Assembly: GCA_013368325.1 (NCBI GenBank)
Contig: JAACJK010000219.1
Coordinates: forward strand, 1,426,001-1,490,000
Source of the DNA: Ephemerocybe angulata
Lineage: Eukaryota; Basidiomycota; Agaricomycetes; Agaricales; Psathyrellaceae
Direction: 5' to 3'
Length of the DNA stretch: 64,000 nt
The position numbers and the translations under genes were made by a program. Positions 34,760 through 45,053 of this stretch are shown one piece after another. Position 1 is the first letter of the stretch. Every line of letters begins with the position of its first letter. Under the pieces are notes generated by a model. The model saw only the letters and a program-made list of their open reading frames with translations. It did not search any database and was not told where the DNA came from.

Positions 34760-35261
34760 GGTGTGGAGTCGCAACGTTTCATGGGGAGAGTCAGACCATA
34801 GGCTATGTCGTGAACTTGAGACCTGTTGAGCGGCTGCTGAATTCGACTGAAAGAGTCTCAGACAAACGCACCTCACGGAGCTCGGGATAGCTTTTTGTCC
34901 TAAATCACGTCACGTGAGGCGACGCGACCAATTTAGACTGACAGGGGTCGACGCGTCGCGCGTCAAGCTATCGCGGGGTGAGTCAGAGTGGAAATATAGT
35001 ATTAAGATAGTTAATGCTATACATAGCTGTATTAGCAGCGATGAACGATGTGATGAAGAACGAAGAAAGGATAAATATCTCGAACTGTCGAAAGCAAGTA
35101 AAAAGTACACAGTGCGCAAAAATACAGTGGGTATGGGTGGGTATCGAAGGTCGTGGCGGCGTAATAATGGTAGTACAGGCAATGCTGGTATGATTGCAGC
35201 GGGGAAGTGGTGGTCGTGCGGGTAGTCCGGGCGTGTGCATGCATGGAGACGAGTGCCACAG
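34760..35261. other. Intergenic between OB-fold and velvet genes
   Basis: Promoter of the OB-fold gene and 3' flank of the velvet gene. It carries a tcacgtcacgtgag stretch with an E-box (34911-34916), a CCAAT box near 34927, and the ACGCGT listed separately. Reading frames here lack support. Confidence 0.5.
34951..34956. promoter_or_regulatory. Candidate MluI cell-cycle box (MCB) upstream of the OB-fold gene
   Basis: ACGCGT sits inside a cgacgcgtcg palindrome, followed by cgcgtc, 192 bp before the start codon of the OB-fold protein. MCB sites drive G1/S expression of replication genes through MBF in yeasts. The functional claim is inference. Confidence 0.35.
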
Positions 35262-36722
35262 TCATGTCCTCTTCTTCGATTTCCGCTCGGCATCTCTGAG
35301 AGTGACGCGGACACCGTACTTCGACAAACTCTGTAAGGACTGTCAGCGAGTGAGGTAGAAGGTCTGAGACGGATTACGCACTCTAGTCAAGTCGGTAGAG
35401 GGCTCCAGACCAGGGAACTCTCGTGTAGAGTAGACTCGGAAAGGTCCGCCGAAAACCTCAGCCATTAATGGCGGGTCCTCGGGGTCACCAGTCATTCTCG
35501 AGAAAATATCGAAGACTCGATAGCGAAGGATAAAGGTACCCTCGCGTTGAACAGCGAGATCCTGCGAGGGTCGTTAGTCCGCCGCGACCACGAGCAACCA
35601 AGAGGAACGTACACCAAAGACGAAGACAAGAGCCTTTTGCCCTTTATAGTCTACCTGGGTGGGCTCGATGAACTTTTCACCGACAAGAGCCGGCGTCATC
35701 TTCGACGACTCCGTGATGAGATGGTTCCCGAAGCGGTGGACAACGTCCTTCGGTGGGTCGTTGTGGGCGACGGGGCTGAGCACAGGTTGTCGTCGAGGGA
35801 TTTGGAATGGGGAAACACTGATCTCGCGACCGTTAATGTCGGAGGTCTTGAAGGGGTGGAGGGGGTAGTAGGTCAAGGTCGAGGACTCGGTGTAGCCATG
35901 GTAATTGCCAGACCGGTAGCCGTTTGGAGGAACGACACCAGCTGGGATGCCGCTGGTCCCTGGTTGCTCGGGCACAGGGAAGAGATCGACGGTGCACATG
36001 ATGCCCAAGTTCCTGATTTCGCTGTTGGGAGAAATCGTAGATCATTAGCACGGTTCAGGCAATGGCGAGGCTTAATTGGAAACGCCTCGCACATAAAGGT
36101 GATGACGACTCACTCGCATGTTAACTCCTTCTCAAAATGCAGGCCGGCGCTGGTGGTCTTGGTCTGAGAGATCCGAAGGAGGACGACTGGAGGCGGATCC
36201 AATGGTCGTCGATCCACTCGAGCGTACCTAGATGAGCAGAAACAGGCAAGATGCAGTCAGTTAGGCGTCCTTCATCATAAAACGGGGGTGGTGAAGTAAA
36301 TCATGAAGAATGTGGGGAAGATTAAAGGTCGACTCTTCACCAAGTCACATCACAGAAGAGACAACATGTTGCATCAAATACAGAGAAGGCATGACTTACT
36401 TTCGCCCTAATTCCGCTTTTTGGAGCTCTTGCAGCTCAGCACGGATGGTTTTTCCCTCAAATTGCCCTGAAATGACACTTTGGGGGGCACCAATTACACC
36501 GTTCTGGAAATCTGTCCCACTTGTCTGGCGGAAGTCGTTGAGGATTTGAGGGTCCTTATACATTCGCGGGGCTATCGTGATTAGATTAGTTACCAACTCT
36601 TCACATATGCACATAGAACGAGGGAGAAAGGGGTCCATACCCTTGTTTCTGTCATCGTCGTTGCTCACGATCGAGGTCAGAGGTACCCTGTGGAAGGAGT
36701 GTCTGGGAATGTCGTCGTTCAT
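35262..36722 (-). CDS. Velvet-domain transcription factor (VelB/VosA-like)
   Basis: Fungal-specific regulator of development and secondary metabolism with a velvet DNA-binding and dimerisation domain. Spliced order: MNDDIPRHSFHRVPLTSIVS; PRMYKDPQILNDFRQ; GKTIRAELQELQKAELGRK; YARVDRRPLDPPPVVLLRI (the velvet signature RRPxDPPP); CDEIRNLGIMCTVDLFPVPE; an insertion of about 75 residues rich in Pro, Ser and Tyr; ALVGEKFIEPTQVDYKGQKA; DLAVQREGTFILRYRVFDIF; and FRVYSTREFPGLEPSTDLTR followed by SLSKYGVRVTLRDAERKSKK. An insertion splitting the velvet domain is typical of VelB, while the C-terminus reads like VosA. About 390 aa. Intron phases at four joins were checked. Confidence 0.9.
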
Positions 36723-37701
36723 GGCGAAGGAAGTGCGTTAGGGGCAGTGGGGGTGTCCGGTCTTTCGGTTGAAGTGGGCTGGAAAGGACTTTGTATTCCA
36801 TATTTTATACATCCCTCCTCGAGTATCTTACAGGTTACTGAGTCGCCCTGCATCGAGATGGACTGGTGCGGGTCGATCCGTGAGCTGCTATTCAGATAGA
36901 CTCAGATAGTGAATCGAGACACTTCTCCTTCGCGGAAAAGCAGCCCCAGGACTTGGTCGCGGAAAATAGTTGCGAGCCCAATCGGGAAGGTCGTGCCCGA
37001 CACTTCCAACCGTTGACTGCTATCATGAAAGTAGTAACCTTAATGGAAAGTGAGCGTGGCCTTTAGCGGTCCAATCTCTAGAATGACGCACTGGCTTGCG
37101 ATAATACACACACGGATCTTGCCCCTTTCGATAACGATGTCCACGACATGAGGACGGGCGGAGAGAAACCTCCAGTCACGAGCAGGCACCTGAACGGACT
37201 GAATGGATACCATCAAGCCAGGAGGCAAGTGTAGAGTGGAAGCTCCGATGGTCGTTTATCGCAATCCGGAGTAAACGCAGGTCAGCGGACCTACCCTTCC
37301 CACTAAAACTGTCCGTTCGACGTCACTCAAGAAAGGTACCTTCGCCAACAGCGTTTCTTCATCTCGCCATTGTTCTTGGCTTGCCAGGCAGCGTTTAGCT
37401 CAACCTCCAAGCTGAGCGTTTAAAAGCCTGAAGGAGAAGAGGCATTGACGCTGATAACCTCAAGTGCGCAAGGATGGCGTTTAGGCTCTTCAAGGATGAT
37501 ACAGGCGCGTTTCGGACACGAGTCGTACAAGCATAACGCTTTCTATGAATACATTGGTATTGGTACAGCCCGGTTAATGACCTAGGGTATGCGATTAGAG
37601 AAAGTTCGAATAGATGACCATGATAAGAAGGAGTACCGAGTCCGCGAAGGGGTCGCTGCCGAGCGAAGGAAGCGAGGCGTCGAGTTCTCCAGTCAACCTG
37701 A
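36723..37701. other. Intergenic, no gene seen
   Basis: Upstream region of the velvet gene (nearly 1 kb, in keeping with a regulated gene) and 3' flank of the F-box gene. Only short frames without a family signature. Confidence 0.5.
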
Positions 37702-39471
37702 TCAGATATCGAACCTGCGGACTACAACGTTTCCTGCAAGTGCAGATATGATCCGTTTTTCGTCAAATACAACCGCTCCTCTGACTGGCTCCGGGTGGGC
37801 ATCTATCGCGGGGAAATCGCCTGCGGCGACTTCTGCACCGGTCCCATTCTCGAGATCCCAGACCCAGATGCTCCCATTGTGTCCGAGGCTGACGCATCTC
37901 CCATCTGCTAAGGCGAGAGAAGCGATAGGACCCATTTGCCCGTGCAACGTTCGTACGAAAGTCAGTTTCGGCGGCGATGCCGAGACTGAGGAGCTCTGGG
38001 GAGGGAGGGTGAGGCGATAAAGTTGGAGGCCTAACGCAGAGTGCATGGGCGACGACATCATGGCAGCCGAGACTGGAAATGGAGGCGCCGAGGACGGGGA
38101 TGAGTGCTCCTGAGGCGGCGAATACCCCGCGTAAGACGAGAGGCGGTCGCCTGGAGCTAGCACGACCCACTTCCCGTCTGTTTGAGTATCCATTACCTGG
38201 GAGACTTTCCGACCCCATTGCTCCCTCATAGCTCGAAGTTTCCGCTCATCAACCCATCCACGAGGGACATCAATGGTGCGAATTGTCCGGGTACTGCGAA
38301 TGGTCAAAGCTTCTGGACCGGACGATGGAGTATCCGAGGAAAAACTCAGCGCTGATGTCGCTGAGTTTTTTGAACTCGATCCAGTGCCTCCGATAATGAG
38401 CTCTGTCGCGCCCACAGACCAATGTGCCGGATACACGGGGATGGCATATGCGAGGACGAGCTTATATGAAGCCGGAGATAGGGTCGAGAGAACGAGCGAC
38501 GTTGGTGGAAAGGATGTAAATGACGTCAAGGTTTGAGAATGGCGAACGATGCTCGACGAGAGGTCGTAAATGGAAAGGGAGAACGACTGGGAGAGTGTAA
38601 CAAGGAGTGGGTGGTGATACACAGCTTCAATGATAGGTGCAGTTCTTTCAGCCCTTCCGGATGGTTGATACGAGTATTGTCGAGTGTAAGTCACCGGCTG
38701 CGAGTGAGTCAATGACCATATAATGAATTCCCCGGTTGATAAGAAGGAAGCGAGGCGGAGGCATCCAGCGTGTGGGGGAGATTGATCCACGGCAAGCGCT
38801 GTGATATGTGAAGTATTGGCCAACTGGGACTCGCATTTAATTACGAGTTGTGCGTGGTCGCCATACCCGGTAACCTGTATTTCAGGTCGAGTCGCAGGTC
38901 GAGATGACGCAGTGATCGTTAGGCGACCAGCAACAAGAACTATCGGGTGGTATGACCCCAGTAGACGATCTGTGCCAGGTATGGCTGGCGCGAGCGCTAG
39001 CAGACCTTCCGCTTTGCACCTCCCTGAGAGTAACTCGAATTAGCGCCTGCTGCCAAAGTGACGGCCGTTCTATCATCGCGTACCTCTTAGCCAATTCGAA
39101 GATATACGGAACATCCATTTCCAGTCCTTCACTTCCTCTGCACTTGCCCGGCCTGGCAATGGCTTGGTCTCGCGCCCATCCGACCGGCCAACGAGTCCCC
39201 TTCCCCCTCGGAGTCTCGTTCGGCCGAATACTCGCAAGTACTCTCTTCGCCACAGCTCGTTATCAGCAGATAGTCTGGCCCACTTCTTGTTTATAGTTTG
39301 AGCCACGCAGAGGTCCATCCATGACAAATGGGCGAAGACGCAGAGGACCAATTCATCGTAGATTGAGTTTTCGAAGGTGAGAATGTGCCGAGGTTCCATT
39401 TTGCTGGTCTCCAGCGTATGCAAACGCTTCGCGGGAGGCATTGGAGCCGGAGAGAGGTCGTGTTTAGGCAT
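37702..39471 (-). CDS. F-box protein with WD40-like C-terminal region
   Basis: Exon 1 (39084-39471), intron 39024-39083 and exon 2 (37702-39023) give 569 aa. The N-terminus MPKHDLSPAPMPPAKRLHTL is followed by an F-box: YDELVLCVFAHLSWMDLCVA then QTINKKWARLSADNELWRRE and WKWMFRISSNW. The rest reads as a degenerate beta-propeller: HITALAVDQSPPHAGCLRLA, GEFIIWSLTHSQPVTYTRQ, QMGPIASLALADGRCVSLGH followed by NGSIWVWDLENG, and VVFDEKRIISALAGNVVVRR. F-box/WD proteins are SCF ubiquitin-ligase substrate adaptors; the layout resembles fission-yeast Pof10-type proteins. Target unknown. An in-frame upstream Met at 39687 overlaps the divergent wdr83 start and is not used. 153 bp separates the two genes. 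Confidence 0.85.
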
Positions 39472-39624
39472 GGCACTGCGAAATAAGAAGATAGCCGGCG
39501 TCGAATAGGTGGTTTGGGAGCAAGTTGGGGAAGCCCCGCCGCGCCAAGCGCCTGAGGCATGACTAATTGGATACCGCGCCATCACTACTCCGAAGGCACT
39601 CTGATCTCTAACTTGAACCAAACC
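39472..39624. promoter_or_regulatory. Shared divergent promoter, F-box gene / wdr83
   Basis: 153 bp between divergent start codons. No specific site was recognised. Inferred from layout only. Confidence 0.45.
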
Positions 39625-40836
39625 ATGGCGCCCTCCCGCGGCCCACAACCTATTGCCCGCGAGCTGCACGTCCTCTTGAACAACCACAAGGGGGCAGTAA
39701 ATGTTGCTCGCTATGCCAAGGGCACTGCTAAGTACATCCTGACAGGAGGCCAGGACCGTACTGTTCGCCTATGGAATGCGAACCTAGGTACCGAGATCAA
39801 GACCTTCACTGGTCATGGATATGAGGTTCTCTCCCTGTCTGTGTACGTCCTCGGGCTTCCGTTTCAGCTCTGCAGCAATTAATCCCACCTTCTCATATAG
39901 ATCTCATGATAATGCAAAGTTTGCCTCTTCAGGAGGAGACCGATCCGTGTTTGTATGGGACGTTGCAACGGGTCAAACCCTACGACGTCTCTCTGGTCAT
40001 CTCGGCAAAATTCACGCCGTCGAGTTCAATGAAGACGCCAGTGTGCTGGTGAGCGGTAAGATAACCTTTGCTATTACCTGATTCTGTACTAAGAAGGGGA
40101 TCAGGTTCCTACGATTCCACCGTCCGGCTCTGGGACATGAGGTATGCCTTCGGTCATTGCAACGTTGATGCTATTCGAAACCGACCTTCTCTGCTCACAG
40201 AGCCCAGAATCGACAGTCAATACAAACGTTAGAGGAAGCTCGTGATGCAGTTCAAACTCTTCATGTAGGATCTACGTTTGTCATTGCTGGATCTGTCGAT
40301 GGCCATGTTCGGACGTACGATCTGCGGATGGGGGAAATGCGCTCCGATTTCATTGGAAGTTCGTCACTATCTGATTTTTTTGTTGGCCATGCAGGCACTG
40401 AGGAGTGTAGATCCGGTGACAGCTGTCATCCCCACTCAGGACGCTACAACCTACCTTGTAACGAGCCTGGATAACCATGTTAGGCTGATGGATATGGCAA
40501 CTGGGAAGATGCTCAACGACTTCACGGGACACACCAACGAATCTTATCGCTGTCGCGCGTGTTTCGGCCACGGAGAAGCGAGTGTGGTCTGTGGAGATGA
40601 GAAGGGCCTGATATGGGCTTGGGATTTACTTGACGTTAGTCCTTCATCTCGTGTTGTGAAGCATTAACTCTGATCCCCCGCAGGGTAAAATAATGGCGCC
40701 GAACCCTCCGCCGAAAGCGCACCACAAAGTTATTACATGGACAGAGCATCACCCTATCGATGCGGGAGAACTCATAACTTGCAGCGCAGATGGTACGGCG
40801 AAAGTGTGGAGGACCGCAGAGGCTCACGAGTCTTGA
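39625..40836 (+). CDS. wdr83: WD40 scaffold WDR83/MORG1 homolog
   Basis: Seven-bladed WD40 protein of about 315 aa, filling the whole length. Spliced blades read NHKGAVNVARYAKGTAKYIL, GGQDRTVRLWNANLGTEIKT, GHGYEVLSLSVSHDNAKFAS, GDRSVFVWDVATGQTLRRLS, GHLGKIHAVEFNEDASVLVS, YDSTVRLWDMR, TLEEARDAVQTLHVG, SVDGHVRTYDLRMGEMRSDF, TSLDNHVRLMDMATGKMLND, GHTNESYRCRACFGHGEASV and SADGTAKVWRTAEAHES. The Q-T-L-E-E-A-R-D and Y-D-L-R-M-G signatures are specific for WDR83. In animals it scaffolds ERK signalling and associates with spliceosomes. The start at 39625 follows the family; a Met at 39559 is upstream in frame. Confidence 0.92.
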
Positions 40837-41199
40837 AACATTTCCCCAGAATTCGAATGTTATCTGAACGGTGATTTCTATCTCGACTCGCGTAGACGCC
40901 GTAGAGTACTTCACTGGTGCATTATCGCCGCCGACAAGGCCTGGATTCATCCCAAAGCGCCTTCTCGCTAACATCTTCCTTCAGACGGTTGGAAGGATGT
41001 GGCCCCGTGCGCCTGAATGTCATGAATGACGGTAATTCTCTGATCGGCCAGAGGTGTAGTGTACAGGCCCCGTCATGTTTTCGATGCGATGTATTGAAAT
41101 GAAAACGGATGTCCCAACTCTCCCCACTACCCCAGGCTCCCCGAATTAACGGCAGTGGCGTCAAGCGTAGAGACTTGGTATACTGGTTCGGTGGAGATA
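40837..41199. other. Convergent intergenic between wdr83 and lsm2
   Basis: 363 bp holding both 3' ends. A long minus-strand frame from lsm2 runs through here only because a final intron is not removed. No gene of its own. Confidence 0.6.
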
Positions 41200-41724
41200 T
41201 CACCGCTTCACCTGGTTCGCCGCCTCTGTCAGAAACATGAGTTTGATGAGTATCAAGCTGCAGGGGCGAAGAAGAGGAACCAAACGGACCTCTGCGCGTT
41301 GCATCCTCGAGCAGCTGGGTATCCACATGTTCTGCTGGCAGCGACACATATCGGACTACAGATCCTCGAATGAAGCAGTTCTTTACGGCCATCTAACGCA
41401 GAAGTACTTCTTTCAATACAACGGAGCATGTTGGTGGAGGTAGAGGCGCACCATGTGAGGATGCCGCGCCGCATCGGACACGGTTATGTTATCGAGGCGT
41501 ATGTTGAGAAATCTAGATGTTTGGAACGTGTCTTGAGCGTGGATCTCTGCCCGTTTGTTCAAGCAGCTTACTGGTCGACGGATTTGAGAACGCCAGTGAT
41601 AGAAAGGTCATTCTTGAGCTCCACCGTGACCGTCTGGTCAGTCAAGGTTTTGAAGACGGAGAAAATAAGCTAATTCTTGTGTTATCAGCATTGTGTCGGT
41701 GGGTGTTGCAGGAGAGCTCACCAT
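41200..41724 (-). CDS. lsm2: U6 snRNA-associated Sm-like protein LSM2
   Basis: Subunit of the LSM1-7 (cytoplasmic mRNA decapping) and LSM2-8 (nuclear U6 snRNA) rings. Spliced product: MLIFSVFKTLTDQTVTVELK, NDLSITGVLKSVDQFLNIRL, DNITVSDAARHPHM, MAVKNCFIRGSVVRYVSLPA, EHVDTQLLEDATRR and EAANQVKR; 96 aa, the family length. Both Sm motifs are present, including the I-R-G-S-V loop. The first coding exon is only ATG (41722-41724), followed by a 52-nt intron (41670-41721). Later introns split the DQ/FLNI codon, HPHM/MAVK and the last ATRR/EAA join. A final intron of about 50 nt must be removed; otherwise the frame runs on for another 100 residues of non-family sequence. Confidence 0.93.
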
Positions 41725-42802
41725 GACTGATAAAACGGTCGAGTGATGGTCGGAACCTCGCGACAAGCGCTCGAACCCTAGATTTGTTTGGCATTGCCCT
41801 CTCGACCAAGCATCGCGAGGATGCCCATCCAGTCATCGCTCCTTGTTCACTGCAACTTCCACTCTTCCGGCTGGACGATGCGGACCCTTTCCCTTACTCC
41901 ACTATGTGCGCAATTAACTACTCAAGGCCCATCGATGCGCTTGCGACAACTTCTTTGCGAACCACCAACCCCATAAATCGACTTCCAGGGATTCTCTGGC
42001 GCCCTGCACTCATTCGATTCTCATTAAACGCGCTCATCGCCTGCAGCTTCCTTCTGCCTTTTCTATCTCGGCAAACAGCTGAGCATGCTCAAGAGTCTCC
42101 AGAGCTAGATCATATTGAGCTCGGTCCAGCTCTCGTGCTCTGGAATATGCTTTCTAGAACACGATCGGACTGTGCCCTCACCGTGTTCTTCATACCCCTT
42201 ACTGGGCCGTCCTAGGGCTATATTTGCTGCCATGCGAGCCAGCCTCCGCTCCCGAGCCGTCCTCATGTATCCCCAATCTTGTCGTTATCAACCTCCGAAC
42301 ATACTTCAGGCTAACCAGGTGGCTAGAATTAATGAAGTTGATCACAGGAGCTCGTGCGCGAGCACTTATCGATTGAGACGCGATTCGCTCGTTGTGGATG
42401 CAGACACTCCCTTCGGAATCCGTCGGAATACGGCCCTGCGTTTACTTGCGCAATTTTACCCTCTGAGTATGCGCAGATCTGGGAGTCTTGCCGCTCGGTA
42501 CCCTGCCCTTCTCATGTAGACTTCCACAGTACCTTCTATCTTCTCCACCCATATCTCCACCCCTGCGACGTGCTGCTGAGCTGGTTCAGCTGTGACAAAT
42601 CCTTACTTTCTCCGAACTTGGTGGACCCAACTGCGCAAGTTGTCGGTGGAGCAAAGGGTGTGTTCTTTGAGGTGCTATTAATACGAAGGAAGGCTGGCGC
42701 TGAAGGGTGAGCCTCGATGCGCAGCTCCAACGAACTAAACCCTTGCACGCTCAAGGGAACCCATGAGTGGGAGGTATGTCTGAAGACGAACTGTCATTCA
42801 CG
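41725..42802. other. Intergenic, no gene seen
   Basis: Promoter of lsm2 and following sequence. Plus-strand frames of 134-143 aa (41784-42215, 42115-42519) overlap each other and show no domain. A minus-strand frame at 42536-42754 has no recognised similarity or clear splice link. Confidence 0.4.
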
Positions 42803-43357
42803 TTAAGAACGGCGGGAAGGTGTCTCCCAATGACTTTGCTGAACCTAGGTTTGTTGGACGAAGTTTGGTGACTTGATGGACAGGGAAAGTAGGTTGAAAC
42901 TTACCTTGTGGTCTACCACTTGGGCTATGTACCTGCTGTGTAGATTTGTACCGTTCACTGAAACTGTTCAGCATGGTGCGGTAATTGCGGTCACGAATAA
43001 CCGGTCCCGATGTCAATGACGTGGGCATGCGGCTGGGCGGCTTTGACTCTGGGTCGCGACACGTCTTCAATGTTAAATCGAGTTTTGAATTTCAGAGACT
43101 GGATTACCTGGAAGCAGAGAAGGGGCGGGGTAGAGTAGTAGTAAAGATGCTATAGATTTGGAGAAGCTTAGAGACATAAGTACGCGACGTTTGCGCTCAT
43201 TCGCGTCCAACCCCGAGCGTTCGATTGGTCCCCCGCTGATTACGGCATCTCCTAGCGCGATCGACCCGAACTGTAGAAGTCCTGTCACAGCTTCCCGTCC
43301 AACCGACAACACACCTCCGAGGCCCGAGTGCCATTATTTAAGTTCTACACGAACCAT
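42803..43357 (-). CDS. Possible small spliced gene, unrecognised
   Basis: A chain of exons reads well on the minus strand. A segment with VGREAVTGLLQFGSIALGDA and VISGGPIERSGLDANERKRR is followed by a 76-nt intron with a good polypyrimidine tract and cag end. It continues in phase as VIQSLKFKTRFNIEDVSRPR, VKAAQPHAHVIDIGT, and after a short 38-nt gap VSVNGTNLHSRYIAQVVDHK before a gtaagt donor. The proposed start at 43357 needs a 36-nt first intron, which is short for this genome. The 3' end at 42803 is uncertain. About 130 aa. No family recognised. It would be divergent from the ferrochelatase gene by 64 bp. Confidence 0.3.
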
Positions 43358-43421
43358 CTGTTCTTATACCTTCTTTTCTCTTTAAACTACTATAATCCTG
43401 CTGTCCAACCCTCTTTCCGCC

Positions 43422-44810
43422 ATGTCATTCGCCAGGCCGACCACGCGATGCCTCAAGCAATTGGCCTCCCGGAGATTTGCTTCGTCCTCAGCTGGAAAAA
43501 GGCGAGTAGCCGCTTAGGATTTGAAGCCTACAATGTCTTGACGTTCGGTTTATAGTCCAACAGGTAAGGATGCGACCCTCGAAAGCTACTCGGCCTAGTT
43601 GTGACGTTTGGAAACAGCAATCGTTATGCTCAACATGGGAGGACCGTCGACGGTTGAAGAAACATACGACTTTCTGAAAAACCTCTTCATGGACGGAGAC
43701 CTTATACCACTACCCTTCCAACGCTTCGCCGCACCATATATTGCTCGCCGACGAACGCCCCAAATCGAGAAACAGTATTCCGATATTGGTGGAGGATCCC
43801 CTATTCTTCGGTACACTAAACTCCAGGGCGAAGGCATGGCGCAGCTGCTTGATGAACTCCATCCAGAGTCAGCACCACACAAGTCCTATGTCGCGTTCCG
43901 ATACGCCAATCCACTTACAGCGGAGACTGCGCGTCAAATGAAGGAAGACGGGGTGAAACGCGCTGTTGCCTTCACGCAGTACCCGCAGTATAGCTGCAGT
44001 ACCACTGGAAGCAGCTTAAACGAATTGTACCGGAAAGGGAAGGCAGGGGAGATGGGGGACATCCAGTGGAGTGTAGTCGACCGGTGGGGCACCCACCCCG
44101 GGTTCGTTGAGGTGCGATGCTCTTCTCCTCCACCTTCTAGCTTCAGGCTCTAACACTTTATGTACGAATCCAGGCAGTTGCGCAGAACATCGAGGCTGCG
44201 CTTGCCAAGTTCTCACCCGAACACCGTTCGGATGCGGTATTGCTGTTTTCAGCACACTCGTTGCCAATGTCTGTCGTGAACCGCGGAGATCCGTATGTAC
44301 TTGAGGTAGCCGCATCGGTTGCGGCGGCGATGAAAAGGTTGGGGCATTCAAATCCTTACCGCTTGGTATGGCAGTCCCAAGTGGGTCCCTCTGCCTGGAT
44401 GGGCATGCAGACCAACAAGGCTCTTGAGGGCTTGCACCGTCTCGGTAAAAATCGCGTCGTTCTCGTTCCAATCGCGTTCACGAGTGACCACATCGAAACG
44501 CTATATGAACTGGACTTGGAGTATGGCAAGGAAGCCAAGGAGGTAAGCTTAAATTCTCCTGTGCTTCTACCTGTTCCAATCCCATCTTCTCAACTCTGTT
44601 AATTTTTAGCGTGGCATGGAAGTTTACCGAGCCGAGTCTCTAAATGATTCGCCGGTCTTCGTTCGTGCGCTGGCAGACATCGTAACTGAGCACCTCCAGG
44701 ATTGCGAAGCTGGCAAGGGACCCGTCAGCACACAATTTGGGCTGCGGTGTCCTGGGTGCACGAACGAGACCTGCGGGGAGCAGAAAGCGTGGTTCGCGCG
44801 GGGGGGATAG
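43422..44810 (+). CDS. hem15: Ferrochelatase (heme synthesis, mitochondrial)
   Basis: Inserts Fe2+ into protoporphyrin IX at the inner mitochondrial membrane. The N-terminus MSFARPTTRCLKQLASRRFA followed by SSSAGK is a mitochondrial presequence. The mature protein has PTAIVMLNMGGPSTVEETYD, RTPQIEKQYSDIGGGSPILR, YVAFRYANPL, VAFTQYPQYSCSTTGSSLNE, VLLFSAHSLPMSVVNRGDPY and VLVPIAFTSDHIETLYELDL. The catalytic His of SAHSLP and the Glu of SDHIETLYELD are present. The C-terminus LRCPGCTNETCGEQKAWF (C-x2-C-x4-C), together with the Cys of QYSCSTTG, gives the four 2Fe-2S ligands known from animal enzymes. About 360 aa. Reading through the N-terminus needs an intron with a GC donor (43502-43555), an 8-nt exon (43556-43563) and an intron at 43564-43617. 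It is followed by erg8 in the same direction, 243 bp on. Confidence 0.95.
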
Positions 44811-45053
44811 ATCGTCAGATGTGTCAAAACTAGCTATGTGTAGTAGGGATATCCAAAAGCCAAACGACACGATCTTGAAATTCATTGGGGGGTTACGTTC
44901 TGAAAGTTGGATATTGGCTTTCCTCAAGGTCGACTGTCGACTTAGTCAGCGGGATGATCACTGCCAGTAATCTAAGCGAGGTGGCCGTCGGGTATAAAGC
45001 CAGGGGCAAGTTACCCAGTCCGTCCATCCTCCCTGCACCTTCTTCCTCTAATA

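Noticed and set aside
39472..39687. Upstream in-frame Met (39687) for the F-box gene
   Set aside because: The extension would cross the divergent wdr83 start codon and has no similarity; Met 39471 just before the F-box is preferred.
40922..41202. Run-on minus-strand frame giving LSM2 a 100-residue extra tail
   Set aside because: Removing a gt...ag intron after ATRR gives E-A-A-N-Q-V-K-R and stop at 41200, the usual LSM2 length; the tail is unspliced intron and 3' flank.
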